From positions 248,001 through 312,000 of the forward strand of contig NZ_JAIUZR010000003.1 in NCBI RefSeq assembly GCF_020171465.1: a DNA stretch of 64,000 bases, in the 5' to 3' direction. The notes under the pieces were generated by a model. That model worked only from the letters and a program-made list of their open reading frames with translations. It was not told the origin of the DNA and searched no databases. Position numbers and translations under genes: made by a program. This DNA is from Lutimonas saemankumensis. GTDB lineage: Bacteria > Bacteroidota > Bacteroidia > Flavobacteriales > Flavobacteriaceae. Shown here in pieces: positions 52,147 through 61,361 of the stretch (positions are counted from its first letter, which is position 1; the number at the start of each line of letters is the position of its first letter).

Positions 52147-52446
52147 ATGGAAGCTAAGATCAAATATGAGTTCTCAGCTAAGCTTTGGAGGCATAGTTCC
52201 GAAGGAGGGTGGTACTTCCTAAGCCTTCCTAAAGGGATCTCAAAGGAAATAAGAAGTAATCTGCAATGGCAGGAAGAAGGCTGGGGCAGGATGAAGGCTC
52301 AGTCCGTCATCAAGAATGTGAAATGGAAAACTTCAATTTGGTTTGATACTAAAATGGATACTTATATTCTACCGGTAAAATCGGAAATAAGAAGTAAATT
52401 ATCCCTTAAAGAGGATGACCTGCTTCATGTTAGCGTCTTAATTTAA
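52147..52446 (+). CDS. DUF1905-family protein
   Basis: A 99-residue protein matching DUF1905: KIKYEFSAKLWRHSSEGGWY, FLSLPKGISKEIRSN, GWGRMKAQSVIKNVKWKTSI and the terminal SLKEDDLLHVSVL. The function is unknown. It is 13 bp before a VOC gene, so they are probably co-transcribed. Confidence 0.85.
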   Translation: MEAKIKYEFSAKLWRHSSEGGWYFLSLPKGISKEIRSNLQWQEEGWGRMKAQSVIKNVKWKTSIWFDTKMDTYILPVKSEIRSKLSLKEDDLLHVSVLI

Positions 52447-52459
52447 TAAGTGGAAAATT

Positions 52460-52807
52460 ATGGAAGAATCAAATAATAATATTACGTATATTGAGTTTAA
52501 GGCCGGTAATCTGGAAGAAGTAAAATCATTTTACCAAGAATGCTTTCAATGGAGATTTAAGGATTATGGGCCAGATTATACTTCTTTTTCGAACAGTGGG
52601 ATTGCGGGTGGTTTTGAAAGATCTGAAAATCTAGCTGTAAATGGCGCCCTGGTGGTCCTGTACCATTCAGATCTTGAAAGTATCAAAGAAACGATCCTTA
52701 GGAATGGAGGAATAATTTCAAAAGAAATATTCTCATTTCCAGGAGGCCGCAGGTTTCATTTTATGGACCCTTCAGGTAATGAATTGGCCGTTTGGTCTGA
52801 CAGGTAA
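52460..52807 (+). CDS. VOC-family protein
   Basis: A 115-residue VOC protein: NITYIEFKAGNLEEVKSFYQ, ECFQWRFKDYGPDYTSF, SGIAGGFERS, and a C-terminal GGRRFHFMDPSGNELAVWSD with the usual His and Glu ligands. The arrangement is that of predicted lactoylglutathione-lyase-like proteins. Substrate unknown. It is 13 bp after DUF1905. Confidence 0.86.
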   Translation: MEESNNNITYIEFKAGNLEEVKSFYQECFQWRFKDYGPDYTSFSNSGIAGGFERSENLAVNGALVVLYHSDLESIKETILRNGGIISKEIFSFPGGRRFHFMDPSGNELAVWSDR

Positions 52808-52922
52808 TTAATTTGAATCCTGATGCTTAATTCAGGGAAGAACAATTCTACGGAGAGTGGATTCCGATTGGTTTTATTTATATCAAAAAAATTCTTAACT
52901 TAAAGATCTAAAAATCAACACA

Positions 52923-53399
52923 ATGAAAACCTTTAAAATCAAACCCTACCAAAAAATCATGGTTTCATTTGCATTTGTTTTATTCACAATAGGAATGAAT
53001 GCGCAGAGTCATGGAATGTCAGAAACAGAAAATTCAATCGCTACAACCATTGATAATGAAAATTTGGAATGGTTACCTGCCCCGGATTTCTTTCCGGGAT
53101 GTTCCTTCACAATTTTACATGGAGATATAGCGAAACCTAATTTGGATTTTTTCTTTAAAATAGAACCGAATACCAAAGTGGTGAGTCATACCCATAATTC
53201 ACCAGAACGAATGATTTTGATATCCGGAGATCTGGAGGTTCAATACGAAGGGGAAGAACCTGTGGTTTTAAAAGCAGGATCATATGCTTACGGACCCGCA
53301 GGAAAGCCGCATAAAGCAAAATGCCTCGATAATGGCCCATGTGTATTATTTGTGGCCATGGTCGATCCTTTTGATGCTGTGCCAACCAAAAAAGAATAG
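52923..53399 (+). CDS. Secreted cupin-domain protein
   Basis: A 158-residue protein with a signal peptide (1-27, ending NAQ). A cupin barrel has HTHNSPERMILISGDLEVQY (two His and a later Glu) and the second motif AYGPAGKPHKAKCLDNGP. It resembles the ChrR/DUF4437-like cupins. The metal-bound activity is unknown. It is followed by a strong hairpin. Confidence 0.82.
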   Translation: MKTFKIKPYQKIMVSFAFVLFTIGMNAQSHGMSETENSIATTIDNENLEWLPAPDFFPGCSFTILHGDIAKPNLDFFFKIEPNTKVVSHTHNSPERMILISGDLEVQYEGEEPVVLKAGSYAYGPAGKPHKAKCLDNGPCVLFVAMVDPFDAVPTKKE

Positions 53400-53460
53400 G
53401 GCAATCTGAAATCAATACATTAAAAAGCTAGCACTTTCAACAATAAGACTGATAATTGCA

Positions 53461-53489
53461 CAAGCATTCGAGCCTGGCTCGAATGCTTG
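53461..53489. terminator. Strong 13-bp stem-loop downstream of the cupin gene
   Basis: CAAGCATTCGAGC-CTG-GCTCGAATGCTTG is a perfect 13-bp stem with a three-base loop, GC-richer than its surroundings. It lies 62 bp after the cupin stop. No T-tract follows, so a classical terminator is less certain. It separates the small-gene region from the sugar-oxidation operon. Confidence 0.6.
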
Positions 53490-53638
53490 AGTAATTCCTA
53501 TTGAGTGTTTTTAAAGTACTTATCACATAAGAAGTCCATTTATTCAAAGATTAAGAATTTGAAAATATGTAGTATCTTGACAAGTGATACATTTGGCGTA
53601 TCTAAACGCATCTTAACCAAATCGAATAGAATATATAC

Positions 53639-54181
53639 ATGAAAAGAAGAGAACTTGTAAAAATGATAACCCTGGGTACTGGCGGGGTTCTGTGTATTCC
53701 GTTATCTAACTCGCTGCTTATAGCTTGTAAAAAAGTGGATCCTGTCAAAAATTCTGTATTCACGCCTCGTTTTTTTAATGAACAGGAGTTTTTATTTGTC
53801 CAGGATCTATTGGATATTATACTACCTAAAACTGATAGTCCCTCGGCGAATAAAGTGGGTGTGGATCAGATCATCGATACCATGATAGGAACAGTTTATA
53901 GTCCGGATCAGCAGGAAGCTTTCAATACTAAATTTACTGCCCTGAAAAAATACATGAGCGACAAAAATATGTCGGTTGTCATTCAGGAATTGATAATGTC
54001 CGACGCGGAAAATGATAAAATGGCGAAAAATGCCCTTATGGATTTAAAACAACAAGCCGTTGCTTACTACCTGACAACCAAGGAAGTTGCTACTAATTAC
54101 TTGAATTACTTACCTGTTCCCGGAGCGTATGAGGCTTGTATTTCTTTGGAATCAGTTGGAGGAAAAGGCTGGGCATTATGA
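53639..54181 (+). CDS. Gluconate 2-dehydrogenase subunit 3-like protein
   Basis: A 180-residue protein with a twin-arginine-like N-terminus (MKRRELVKMITLGTGGVLCI) and a hydrophobic stretch. The body (FNEQEFLFVQDLLDIILPKT, then SPSANKVGVDQIIDTMI) matches the gluconate 2-dehydrogenase subunit 3 family. These small subunits escort and stabilise a GMC dehydrogenase through Tat export. It overlaps the GMC gene by 4 bp, so the two are coupled. Confidence 0.9.
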   Translation: MKRRELVKMITLGTGGVLCIPLSNSLLIACKKVDPVKNSVFTPRFFNEQEFLFVQDLLDIILPKTDSPSANKVGVDQIIDTMIGTVYSPDQQEAFNTKFTALKKYMSDKNMSVVIQELIMSDAENDKMAKNALMDLKQQAVAYYLTTKEVATNYLNYLPVPGAYEACISLESVGGKGWAL

Positions 54182-55884
54182 GTATGAACGAATCAGATAA
54201 AAAAACTTTCGATGCGATAGTTATAGGATCCGGGATCAGTGGAGGCTATGCAGCTATGGAACTTTGTTTAAAAGGGTACAAAACACTGGTACTTGAAAGA
54301 GGAAGGATGGTAAAGCACGGGGAGTATCCAACAGCAGACAAGGATATTTGGGATTTGCCAAACCAAAATGTGGTTCCTCATGAAGAAAAGGAGAAACATT
54401 ACTTCCAGCAAAACCGATTAAACTGGTGGGTGCATGAGGATAATAAACATTGGATCAATAAAGACAGTGAGTATTCTTATGATGAGGTAAAACGATTTGA
54501 CTGGATTCGGGGCCATCATGTTGGCGGACGTTCCATTATGTGGGGAAGGCATTGTTATCGTTGGAGTGATCTGGACTTTGAGGCAAACAAAAAAGAAGGC
54601 TTAGGGATAGACTGGCCGATTCGATATAAGGATATTGAACCCTGGTACGACAGGGTTGAAACTTTTGTCGGTGTGAGTGGCCAGGCCGAAGGATTGTCAC
54701 AGATTCCGGATGGTAAATTCCTAAAACCTTTCCCTCTGAATTGTGCTGAACAATATTTTAGAGAAGAGGTGGCCAAGGTCTATCCGGAAAGGGTGGTCAC
54801 TCCAGGAAGGGTTGCGAATCTTTCGGAATACAATCCGGAGGTACATAAAGGACTTCGCGGACAATGTCAGAGCAGGAGCAGATGCGGTAGAGGGTGTCCT
54901 TATGGTGCCTATTTCAGCAGTGTTACCGCAACGTTGCCGGTGGCAGAAGAGACCGGTAACCTGACGCTCAGGTCCAATAGCATCGTTGCTGAAATCTTAT
55001 ATGATAAGAATTCGAAAAAAGCTTCTGGTGTAAAGATTATCGATGCAGAATCAAAAGAAGAAATAGAATTTTCTTCAAAGATCATTTTTTGCAATGCCAG
55101 CACGGTAGGAACAACGGCAATTTTACTGAACAGTCGTTCTGAAAGTTTTCCAGATGGTTTGGGCAACGGAAGCGGAGAGTTGGGGCACAACATCATGGAC
55201 CATCATTACGGCATGGGTGTTTATGGGGAAATGCCTGGATTCGAAGATACCTACTATAAAGGAAGAAAACCTGTTGGGTTTTATATTCCAAGATTTACGA
55301 ACCTCAATGAAAAAACAAAAAAAGAATCCTACTTGAGGGGCTTTGGCTACCAGGGCCAAATATCCAGGTCAAGAAACAATCCTTCTGAAGTTTATGGAAA
55401 AGAACTCAAGGATGCGATACTTAAACCAGGACCGTACCGATTGTTCATGTCGGCTTTTGGAGAGATATTACCCAATCATGACAACAGGATGTTTCTTAAT
55501 TTTCAGAAAAAGGATAAATATGGTATCCCTACGATCACTTTTGATGCAGAATTAAGGGAGAATGAGATTGAAATGCGAAAAGATGCGGTAAAATGTGCGG
55601 TTGAAATGCTGGAAGCCGCCGGTTGCAAGAATATTGGCTCTTTTAACAGTGTTACGGCACCAGGTGCATGTATTCATGAAATGGGAACGGCACGCATGGG
55701 AAATGACCCAAAAACAAGTGTGCTAAACAAGTGGAATCAAATGCATGAAGTACCCAATGTTTTTGTTACGGACGGTGCCTGCATGACGAGTTCCGGAACC
55801 CAAAATCCAAGTATTACCTACATGGCATTAACTGCGCGAGCCGTGGATTATGCTGATAAGCAAATTAAAGCAGGAAAATTATGA
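54178..55884 (+). CDS. GMC-family FAD-dependent dehydrogenase
   Basis: A 568-residue GMC oxidoreductase from ATG 54178 (the open frame runs back to 54136, but 54178 gives the ATGA overlap). The FAD-binding GxGxxG is IGSGISGGYAAMEL (about 16-29), followed by LVLERG. RGHHVGGRSIMWG and the C-terminal VTDGACMTSSGTQNPSITYM are the family signature around the active-site His/Asn. HEMGTARMG is also present. With subunit 3 and ThuA it probably oxidises a sugar or sugar acid in the periplasm (3-keto-sugar pathway). Confidence 0.93.
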   Translation: MSMNESDKKTFDAIVIGSGISGGYAAMELCLKGYKTLVLERGRMVKHGEYPTADKDIWDLPNQNVVPHEEKEKHYFQQNRLNWWVHEDNKHWINKDSEYSYDEVKRFDWIRGHHVGGRSIMWGRHCYRWSDLDFEANKKEGLGIDWPIRYKDIEPWYDRVETFVGVSGQAEGLSQIPDGKFLKPFPLNCAEQYFREEVAKVYPERVVTPGRVANLSEYNPEVHKGLRGQCQSRSRCGRGCPYGAYFSSVTATLPVAEETGNLTLRSNSIVAEILYDKNSKKASGVKIIDAESKEEIEFSSKIIFCNASTVGTTAILLNSRSESFPDGLGNGSGELGHNIMDHHYGMGVYGEMPGFEDTYYKGRKPVGFYIPRFTNLNEKTKKESYLRGFGYQGQISRSRNNPSEVYGKELKDAILKPGPYRLFMSAFGEILPNHDNRMFLNFQKKDKYGIPTITFDAELRENEIEMRKDAVKCAVEMLEAAGCKNIGSFNSVTAPGACIHEMGTARMGNDPKTSVLNKWNQMHEVPNVFVTDGACMTSSGTQNPSITYMALTARAVDYADKQIKAGKL

Positions 55885-56936
55885 GATTGAGAAAAGTTGG
55901 AGCAATCTGGATATTGTTAGTTTTAATTATGATATCGAGCTGTAGGGAAACATCCCGAGAGATATCCTCAGAAACCCAAAAACTCAAGGCATTGATCATG
56001 GACGGTCAGAACAATCATTACATCTGGCCAAAATCAACTCAGATCATGAAGCACTATCTTGAAGAAACAGATCTGTTTGAGGTAGAAATTTATCGGACCG
56101 ATTCTATTTGGCTGGGTATAAAGTATGATCAATCAAGGCCGGGGACTCTAGATAAATACATTCAGGAGTATCCATTGGATTCAATGGATCGTTTCATTTC
56201 TGCTGAACCCTTAAAAACAGCGGATGTTCAGATTGACTTTGAGAAATACGACTTAATTGTCTCGAATTTTGGGTTTCAGGCAGGAGAGTTTCCGGAAAGC
56301 GTAAAAAGGAAATTTGAAAAATATATGTATGGAGGCGGAGGGCTTGTTGTGGTACATGCCGCCAATAACTCATGGGGTCAATGGGTTGAATTCAATAAAA
56401 TGATTGGGCTGGGCGCCTGGGGTGGCAGGGACAGTTCTGCAGGACCTTATGCTTATTATAATGACCATAATGAGGTTGAAATTGATTCAACGGAAGGGTT
56501 TGCGGGTTCTCATGGAGCTCAATATGAATTTTTGATTACAACCAGAGAGCCGGAACATCCCATCATGAAAGGATTGCCAAAGAATTGGCTCCACGCTCAG
56601 GATGAGTTGTATGATCGTATGCGAGGCCCTTTTGAAAATGCAACAATTCTTGCCACGGCATATGCAGACCCTGAAAAAAATAAACAAACCTGGGAACCCG
56701 TTTTGGACGGATCCGGATGGAACGTACCCATGCTGATGGTTATAGAATATGGTAAAGGCAGAATTTTTCATACTACTTTAGGCCATTTTGATTATTCCAT
56801 GGAATGCGTCGGCTTTATGTCTACCTTTCAACGAGGTGCTGAATGGTCTGCTACGGGAGGAGTGACACAAAAGGTTCCGGATGACTTTCCGTCTGATAAA
56901 AAATCAAAATCCAGAATTTGGAAAGCGAAAGAATAA
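55881..56936 (+). CDS. ThuA-domain lipoprotein
   Basis: A 351-residue lipoprotein (MISSCRE). The ThuA (trehalose utilisation) fold is an amidotransferase-like domain: LKALIMDGQNNHYIWPKST at the start, YDLIVSNFGFQAGEFPESV, YGGGGLVVVHAANNSWG, and GKGRIFHTTLGHFDYSME. ThuA proteins act with 3-keto-sugar pathways in Bacteroidota. It overlaps the GMC gene by 4 bp. The next gene begins at or just after its stop. Confidence 0.9.
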   Translation: MRLRKVGAIWILLVLIMISSCRETSREISSETQKLKALIMDGQNNHYIWPKSTQIMKHYLEETDLFEVEIYRTDSIWLGIKYDQSRPGTLDKYIQEYPLDSMDRFISAEPLKTADVQIDFEKYDLIVSNFGFQAGEFPESVKRKFEKYMYGGGGLVVVHAANNSWGQWVEFNKMIGLGAWGGRDSSAGPYAYYNDHNEVEIDSTEGFAGSHGAQYEFLITTREPEHPIMKGLPKNWLHAQDELYDRMRGPFENATILATAYADPEKNKQTWEPVLDGSGWNVPMLMVIEYGKGRIFHTTLGHFDYSMECVGFMSTFQRGAEWSATGGVTQKVPDDFPSDKKSKSRIWKAKE

Positions 56937-56963
56937 TGAAAGAAACCTTTAAGACAAAAAATT

Positions 56964-57281
56964 TTGTACCAAAGAAAAACACCTCTAAAGAATGATTGCT
57001 CCATAGAAAAAACGTTAAACGTTATTTCCGGTAAATGGAAACCAGCCATTTTAAGTGAGCTTCTGAGAAATAATCTAAGGCTTCGTGATATTGAAAGAGG
57101 CCTGCCGGAGGCTTCAAAAAGAGCCTTGACCCAACAGCTGGGAGAAATGATCGAAGACGGACTTATTAAAAAAAGGGACTATAATGAATACCCGAAAAAA
57201 ACGGAATATTCAATTACTGAACTGGGAATTCAACTTTCCTCTGTTTTTGAAGAACTTTCAAAATTTGGAGACAAATTATAA
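56964..57281 (+). CDS. HxlR-type winged-helix regulator
   Basis: About 105 residues. NDCSIEKTLNVISGKWKPAI, then LLRNNLRLRDIERGLPEAS, QQLGEMIEDGLIKKRDYNEYPK and VEYSIT-like TEYSITELG define the HxlR/DUF24 family, which often responds to aldehydes or redox stress. No ATG fits. The TTG at 56964 is a candidate start. A 19-codon frame from ATG 56936 (which overlaps the ThuA stop) lies in another frame, so a single frameshift near 56990 could have separated the true N-terminus. Its role in controlling the sugar-oxidation genes is inferred from position. Confidence 0.78.
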   Translation: MYQRKTPLKNDCSIEKTLNVISGKWKPAILSELLRNNLRLRDIERGLPEASKRALTQQLGEMIEDGLIKKRDYNEYPKKTEYSITELGIQLSSVFEELSKFGDKL

Positions 57282-57302
57282 TGGGGCAAAATTTACCCCT
57301 TA

Positions 57303-57333
57303 TTTGATATGCCGTAAGAACCTCATAGTTTTG
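57303..57333 (+). promoter_or_regulatory. Bacteroidota consensus promoter
   Basis: TTTG (57303-57306), exactly 19 bp, and TAGTTTTG (57326-57333) match the consensus perfectly. It lies 19 bp before the flavodoxin-like gene at 57353, and after the HxlR stop. Confidence 0.8.
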
Positions 57334-57352
57334 TCGAATAACTAAAACATAT

Positions 57353-57877
57353 ATGATGAAAATAAAAGGAGTGATCATACAGGGCAGCTCAAGAAGTAAC
57401 GGGAATACAGGTAAAATTGTTTCTTTCATTCAGGAAAGAACTGGTTTTGAGAGTATAGATTTAAAGTCAAAAAAAATAGGTGCATTTGATTATAATTTTG
57501 AGAATGAGGGGGACGATTTTCTTCCCTTGATGAAGGAAATCGTTTATAATTATGACACTCTAATTTTTGCTACTCCAGTGTACTGGTATTCAATGAGTGG
57601 GATCATGAAAAACTTTTTTGACAGAATATCGGATTGCCTGAAAACTGAAAAGGAACTTGGACGAATGCTGAGAGGAAAAAATATGGGTATGGTGAGTTGT
57701 GGATCAGATGCTGAATTAAAAAAAGGATTTGAGATGCCATTTGTAGAAAGTGCAAATTATTTGGGTATGAATTATCTGGGAAATTTTCATACATGGTTGG
57801 AGAACGATTTAATTCCTGATTCTTTAAAGACAGAATTGAGTATTTTTCTAGAGAATCAAATGATGACCTCTGAATAA
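57353..57877 (+). CDS. NAD(P)H-dependent FMN reductase/flavodoxin-like protein
   Basis: A 174-residue (173 if starting at the second ATG, 57356) flavodoxin-fold protein. IIQGSSRSNGNTGKIVSFIQ is the FMN phosphate loop and FATPVYWYSMSGIMKNFFDR the ring-binding loop. It reduces quinones or nitro compounds in relatives, or serves as an iron-sulfur-flavin-like reductase. It has its own strong promoter and stands behind a redox-responsive-type HxlR regulator, which may control it. Confidence 0.88.
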   Translation: MMKIKGVIIQGSSRSNGNTGKIVSFIQERTGFESIDLKSKKIGAFDYNFENEGDDFLPLMKEIVYNYDTLIFATPVYWYSMSGIMKNFFDRISDCLKTEKELGRMLRGKNMGMVSCGSDAELKKGFEMPFVESANYLGMNYLGNFHTWLENDLIPDSLKTELSIFLENQMMTSE

Positions 57878-57923
57878 AACTTACTATCTATTGTCACGAA
57901 AAAATTATGTAAACGAAATACTG

Positions 57924-59069
57924 ATGAACAAAAACCATAATTCTCAAAATTCAAGAAGAAAATTTATAAAAAAAACAGCCCTGGGGTCGGCCATGATCGG
58001 GTCCTTAAGTTCTTTTGATTTGTTGGCGGAAACTCAAGTGAAGAAAGTGGAAAATTTGGGAGGGCTTCATCTAAAAATGACTGGCTACGACTATCAAAGG
58101 GTAAAACCCTTCTTTGACCAGAAAGTCGGGATAAAGGATTGTACATTTGAAATGGTCAAATCTGGAGGAATTGGAGATATGAACACCAATGTTTTTAATG
58201 GCCCTCAGACCTTTGATGTTACTGAAATTGGAATCCTCCCTTTCATAATAGCCTATGTAAATGATGAATTCCGGGATTATAAGTTGCTCCCGATTTTTCC
58301 ATTAAGAATGTTTCGTCATAAGAGTATATTTATTCATGCGGATGGTCCCATTAAAAGGCCTGAAGATTTAAAGGGAAAAAGGATAGGAACCCCTGGATAT
58401 TCTTCATCTTCACTTACATGGATAAGAGGTATGCTTCAGGACGAATACGGCATAAGCCCCAACGATGTTCAATGGGTCATTGCTAATAAAGATTCTTCTG
58501 CAGATGTTTCAGGAAAACGATCAGCACAAGAACAGGTTTTTCCCAAGGAAATTTCAATTCGAAACGGGACTCCGGGTAAAGATGAATCAGACCTTCTGTT
58601 ATCCGGGGAGGTTGATGCCTTGTTTCACGCGGCCCAGCCTAAAGAATTTATAATGGGCAATCCTAAAATTGTCAGATTATTCAAGAATTCCAAAAAATCA
58701 GAACAAGAATATTTTTTGAAAACAGGAATCTTTCCTATCATGCATGCTGTGGCAGTAAAATCAGAACTCTTAAATAATAATCCTTGGTTGGCCAAATCAA
58801 TTTTTGATGCTTATGCTAAGGCGAAAAAGATGGATTATCAACATATGATGAAATTGGGTTGGGCCTATGATACCTTGCCCTGGTACGGACAAGAGTTTGA
58901 AGAAACAAAGAGTGTCATGGGGAAAAATTTTTACTCTTATGGTTATGAGAATAATAGAAATGTCCTTGAGACGATATGCAGATATGCTTTTGAACAGGGT
59001 CTGATCAAGGGTCAAATTTCTTTTGAAGATTTGTTTTTCAAACCATCATCAGTTTTGTCGGAAAAGTAA
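57924..59069 (+). CDS. Exported substrate-binding protein, dihydroxyphthalate-decarboxylase-like
   Basis: A 381-residue protein from ATG 57924 (the open frame starts at TTG 57891). A twin-arginine signal (NSRRKFIKKTALGSAMIG) suggests export in folded form. The body resembles the periplasmic-binding-type 4,5-dihydroxyphthalate decarboxylase family: LHLKMTGYDYQRVKPFFDQK, then EIGILPFIIAYV, RPEDLKGKRIGTPGYSSSS and GEVDALFHAAQPKEF. It could be a ligand binder or an enzyme for aromatic or sugar acids. Confidence 0.85.
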   Translation: MNKNHNSQNSRRKFIKKTALGSAMIGSLSSFDLLAETQVKKVENLGGLHLKMTGYDYQRVKPFFDQKVGIKDCTFEMVKSGGIGDMNTNVFNGPQTFDVTEIGILPFIIAYVNDEFRDYKLLPIFPLRMFRHKSIFIHADGPIKRPEDLKGKRIGTPGYSSSSLTWIRGMLQDEYGISPNDVQWVIANKDSSADVSGKRSAQEQVFPKEISIRNGTPGKDESDLLLSGEVDALFHAAQPKEFIMGNPKIVRLFKNSKKSEQEYFLKTGIFPIMHAVAVKSELLNNNPWLAKSIFDAYAKAKKMDYQHMMKLGWAYDTLPWYGQEFEETKSVMGKNFYSYGYENNRNVLETICRYAFEQGLIKGQISFEDLFFKPSSVLSEK

Positions 59070-59098
59070 TTACTTTTGATTTTTACTAAATAGAAAAA

Positions 59099-59500
59099 AT
59101 GAATACAAAAGTATTAATGAGGATTAGTGCATTGTTTTTAGGTGTCATGGGAGTGGTGTTATCTTTTTTGCCGGATGAAATTGCACAATACCTTGGTGTG
59201 GAACAAAATGTTATCACAATAACTTTCATGAAATTAATGGGTGCCTTATACCTGGGCTTTGCGATTCTTAACTGGATGGCAAATGGAACATTGATTGGAG
59301 GAATTTATAACAGGCCTATTGCAATCGGAAATCTTATGCATTTTGGGGTTGGGGCCTTAAGTCTGGTTAAAGTGCTCTCTTCCTTGCCAACACATTCCAC
59401 AGTTTTTATTTTACTTACCGTTGTATATTCACTCCTGGCAATCGGTTTTGGCTATGTTTTCAGAACCAATCCTTCAAAACCAGTTCATTCTCAACAATGA
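59099..59500 (+). CDS. Small four-helix membrane protein
   Basis: A 133-residue protein with four membrane helices (about 6-22, 44-63, 73-93 and 100-122). The layout recalls DoxX-like proteins (RISALFLGVMGVVLSFLPDE; MKLMGALYLGFAILNWMANG). The family is not firmly recognised. It is 30 bp after the binding protein and possibly co-transcribed with it. Confidence 0.6.
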   Translation: MNTKVLMRISALFLGVMGVVLSFLPDEIAQYLGVEQNVITITFMKLMGALYLGFAILNWMANGTLIGGIYNRPIAIGNLMHFGVGALSLVKVLSSLPTHSTVFILLTVVYSLLAIGFGYVFRTNPSKPVHSQQ

Positions 59501-59515
59501 AGACTGTGCAAAAAG

Positions 59516-59546
59516 TTGCATAAAACTGAATTCATTGCTACCTTAG
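59516..59546 (+). promoter_or_regulatory. Possible Bacteroidota-type promoter
   Basis: TTGC (59516-59519), a 19-bp spacer and TACCTTAG (59539-59546) give a partial match to the consensus. It lies 19 bp before the amidohydrolase start at 59565. Confidence 0.4.
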
Positions 59547-59564
59547 GGTTAAAACAATGGAGAG

Positions 59565-61313
59565 ATGAATAGTTATGCAAGATTTTTAGCAATTTTGATT
59601 CTTTTAGTGTCGTGTTCTCAAAAAGAGGTCAATAATACGGCGGACAAGGTATTTTTAAATGGTAAGATTTACACGCTTAACCAAGATGATCCATGGGCAG
59701 AGTCGGTCGCCATATCAGATAATAAGATTGTTTTTGTTGGGTCAACAAAAGAAGCAGAATCTTTTATAGGTGAAAAAACCGAATTGTTGGATTTAGATGG
59801 TAAAACCATTTTACCAGGTTTTGTGAGCGCACATGATCATTTAATTGCTTCAGCCTGGACATCTGCCGGAGTGCAGATATACAATGCCAAAGATAAGGAA
59901 GAAGCTTTGAAGATGATCAAAGATTATGCGGAAGCCAATCCTGATCGGAAAGTAATTCAGGGCATTGGATGGGATAAGAACATGTTAAAGGGTTTGCCTA
60001 CCGCCAAAGATCTGGATGCCGTAGTTCCTGACAGACCGGCCTTTATTCTGGATAATACGATTCATGACGGATGGTTGAATACTGCAGCTTTAAAAGCGGC
60101 AAACATAACCAAGGAAACTCCTGATTTGGTACCTGGTGTAACCTATTGGGTCCGTGATGAGAAAGGTAATCCCACAGGAATCGCCATTGAGATACAATGG
60201 TTTGGGGCTTTCGGGAAAATTGCCTGGGATCCTGAATTGATGATTCGAGAAAGCGCGGAAGATCTTTACACCCTTGCAGCTTCTAACGGGACCACAACAT
60301 TTCTATGCCCAGGTATAGTAACCCCAAATATCAAGGATGTTCATGATGGTATGGAAAACGATTTTATGGTAGCCATGGATATGTTGAGAGAGTGGGAAAA
60401 AAAAGGTATTTTGAAAATGCGCACTGTAGCGGCGCCTATGTTTAAAAGCGCAACAGGCGATCCGCAAAAATTTGTCGATTTTGGGGCCAAAATGAAGGAC
60501 CGTTACAATTCTGACCAACTGTTAGTAAATAGTTTGAAAATCCATCCTGAAGGAAACACTGTTGCCGGGACCGCCCCGCATCTCTCTCCTTATCAAGGGA
60601 CAACAGATAATTATGGCTCTTTTAACGTAGAGCCTGAAGTAACAATGGCGATTGTCACCAAAGCCGCGGATGCGGATCTGGATGTCATGATTCACACGGA
60701 TGGGGATCGTTCTTCTCGCGCCGCAATCGATGCTATTTTGGCTGCAAGGCAAAATCATCCTGATAACCGAAGTGCGCTACATCATGCCATTTATGTGCAT
60801 CCTGAGGATCAGATACGAGTCATTGAAAACAGGATACCGGTGAATGCCACTCCGAATTTCTACAATACCTTCGGTGGAGGGGATCAGGACAACCTCAGAA
60901 TAAGAGGGGAGGAGCAGGTCAACAGCTCGCTGGGGCGTTATCCTCATTTTGCAAGAAACGGAGTTCCGGTTAGTATATCTGCTGATGTGCCCAGTACGCC
61001 GTCAGGAATGCAGGGGCCCTTGTTTGTAGTTCAATGCGCAGTAACCGGAAAGGATGCTTCTGATCCAGAGGCCAAAGCATTTCCTGAAAACAGAACTCCA
61101 ATGACACTCGAGGAAGCCATTAGAGCCGTTACCATTGACGCTGCCTGGCAACTGCGTATGGAAGACAAAGTAGGTTCCATTGAAGTCGGAAAATATGCTG
61201 ATCTGGTTATTTTGGAGAAAAATCCTTTTGACGTGGATCCTTTGAGAATAAAGGATATAAAAATCATTTCCACAATTATGGACGGGAATTATACGTTTAA
61301 GAACAAAAATTGA
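59565..61313 (+). CDS. YtcJ-like amidohydrolase lipoprotein
   Basis: A 582-residue lipoprotein (LVSCSQK). The amidohydrolase family 3 pattern is visible: ADKVFLNGKIYTLNQDDPWA at the start, LPGFVSAHDHLIASAW (metal His), YKWVIQGIGWD-type GIGWDKNM, DVMIHTDGDRSSRAAIDAI and EVGKYADLVILEKNPFDVD. Members hydrolyse N-acyl groups or cyclic amides. The substrate is unknown. Its export and closeness to a binding protein suggest a nutritional role. Confidence 0.9.
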   Translation: MNSYARFLAILILLVSCSQKEVNNTADKVFLNGKIYTLNQDDPWAESVAISDNKIVFVGSTKEAESFIGEKTELLDLDGKTILPGFVSAHDHLIASAWTSAGVQIYNAKDKEEALKMIKDYAEANPDRKVIQGIGWDKNMLKGLPTAKDLDAVVPDRPAFILDNTIHDGWLNTAALKAANITKETPDLVPGVTYWVRDEKGNPTGIAIEIQWFGAFGKIAWDPELMIRESAEDLYTLAASNGTTTFLCPGIVTPNIKDVHDGMENDFMVAMDMLREWEKKGILKMRTVAAPMFKSATGDPQKFVDFGAKMKDRYNSDQLLVNSLKIHPEGNTVAGTAPHLSPYQGTTDNYGSFNVEPEVTMAIVTKAADADLDVMIHTDGDRSSRAAIDAILAARQNHPDNRSALHHAIYVHPEDQIRVIENRIPVNATPNFYNTFGGGDQDNLRIRGEEQVNSSLGRYPHFARNGVPVSISADVPSTPSGMQGPLFVVQCAVTGKDASDPEAKAFPENRTPMTLEEAIRAVTIDAAWQLRMEDKVGSIEVGKYADLVILEKNPFDVDPLRIKDIKIISTIMDGNYTFKNKN

Positions 61314-61361
61314 TTTTAGGACGATTCATTCAAAAGAATCACTTTTATCCATGAAATTGAT

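Noticed and set aside
54136-54177. Upstream start of the GMC dehydrogenase
   Set aside because: The extra 14 residues overlap the previous gene and precede the FAD motif without function. ATG 54178 gives the usual 4-bp overlap.
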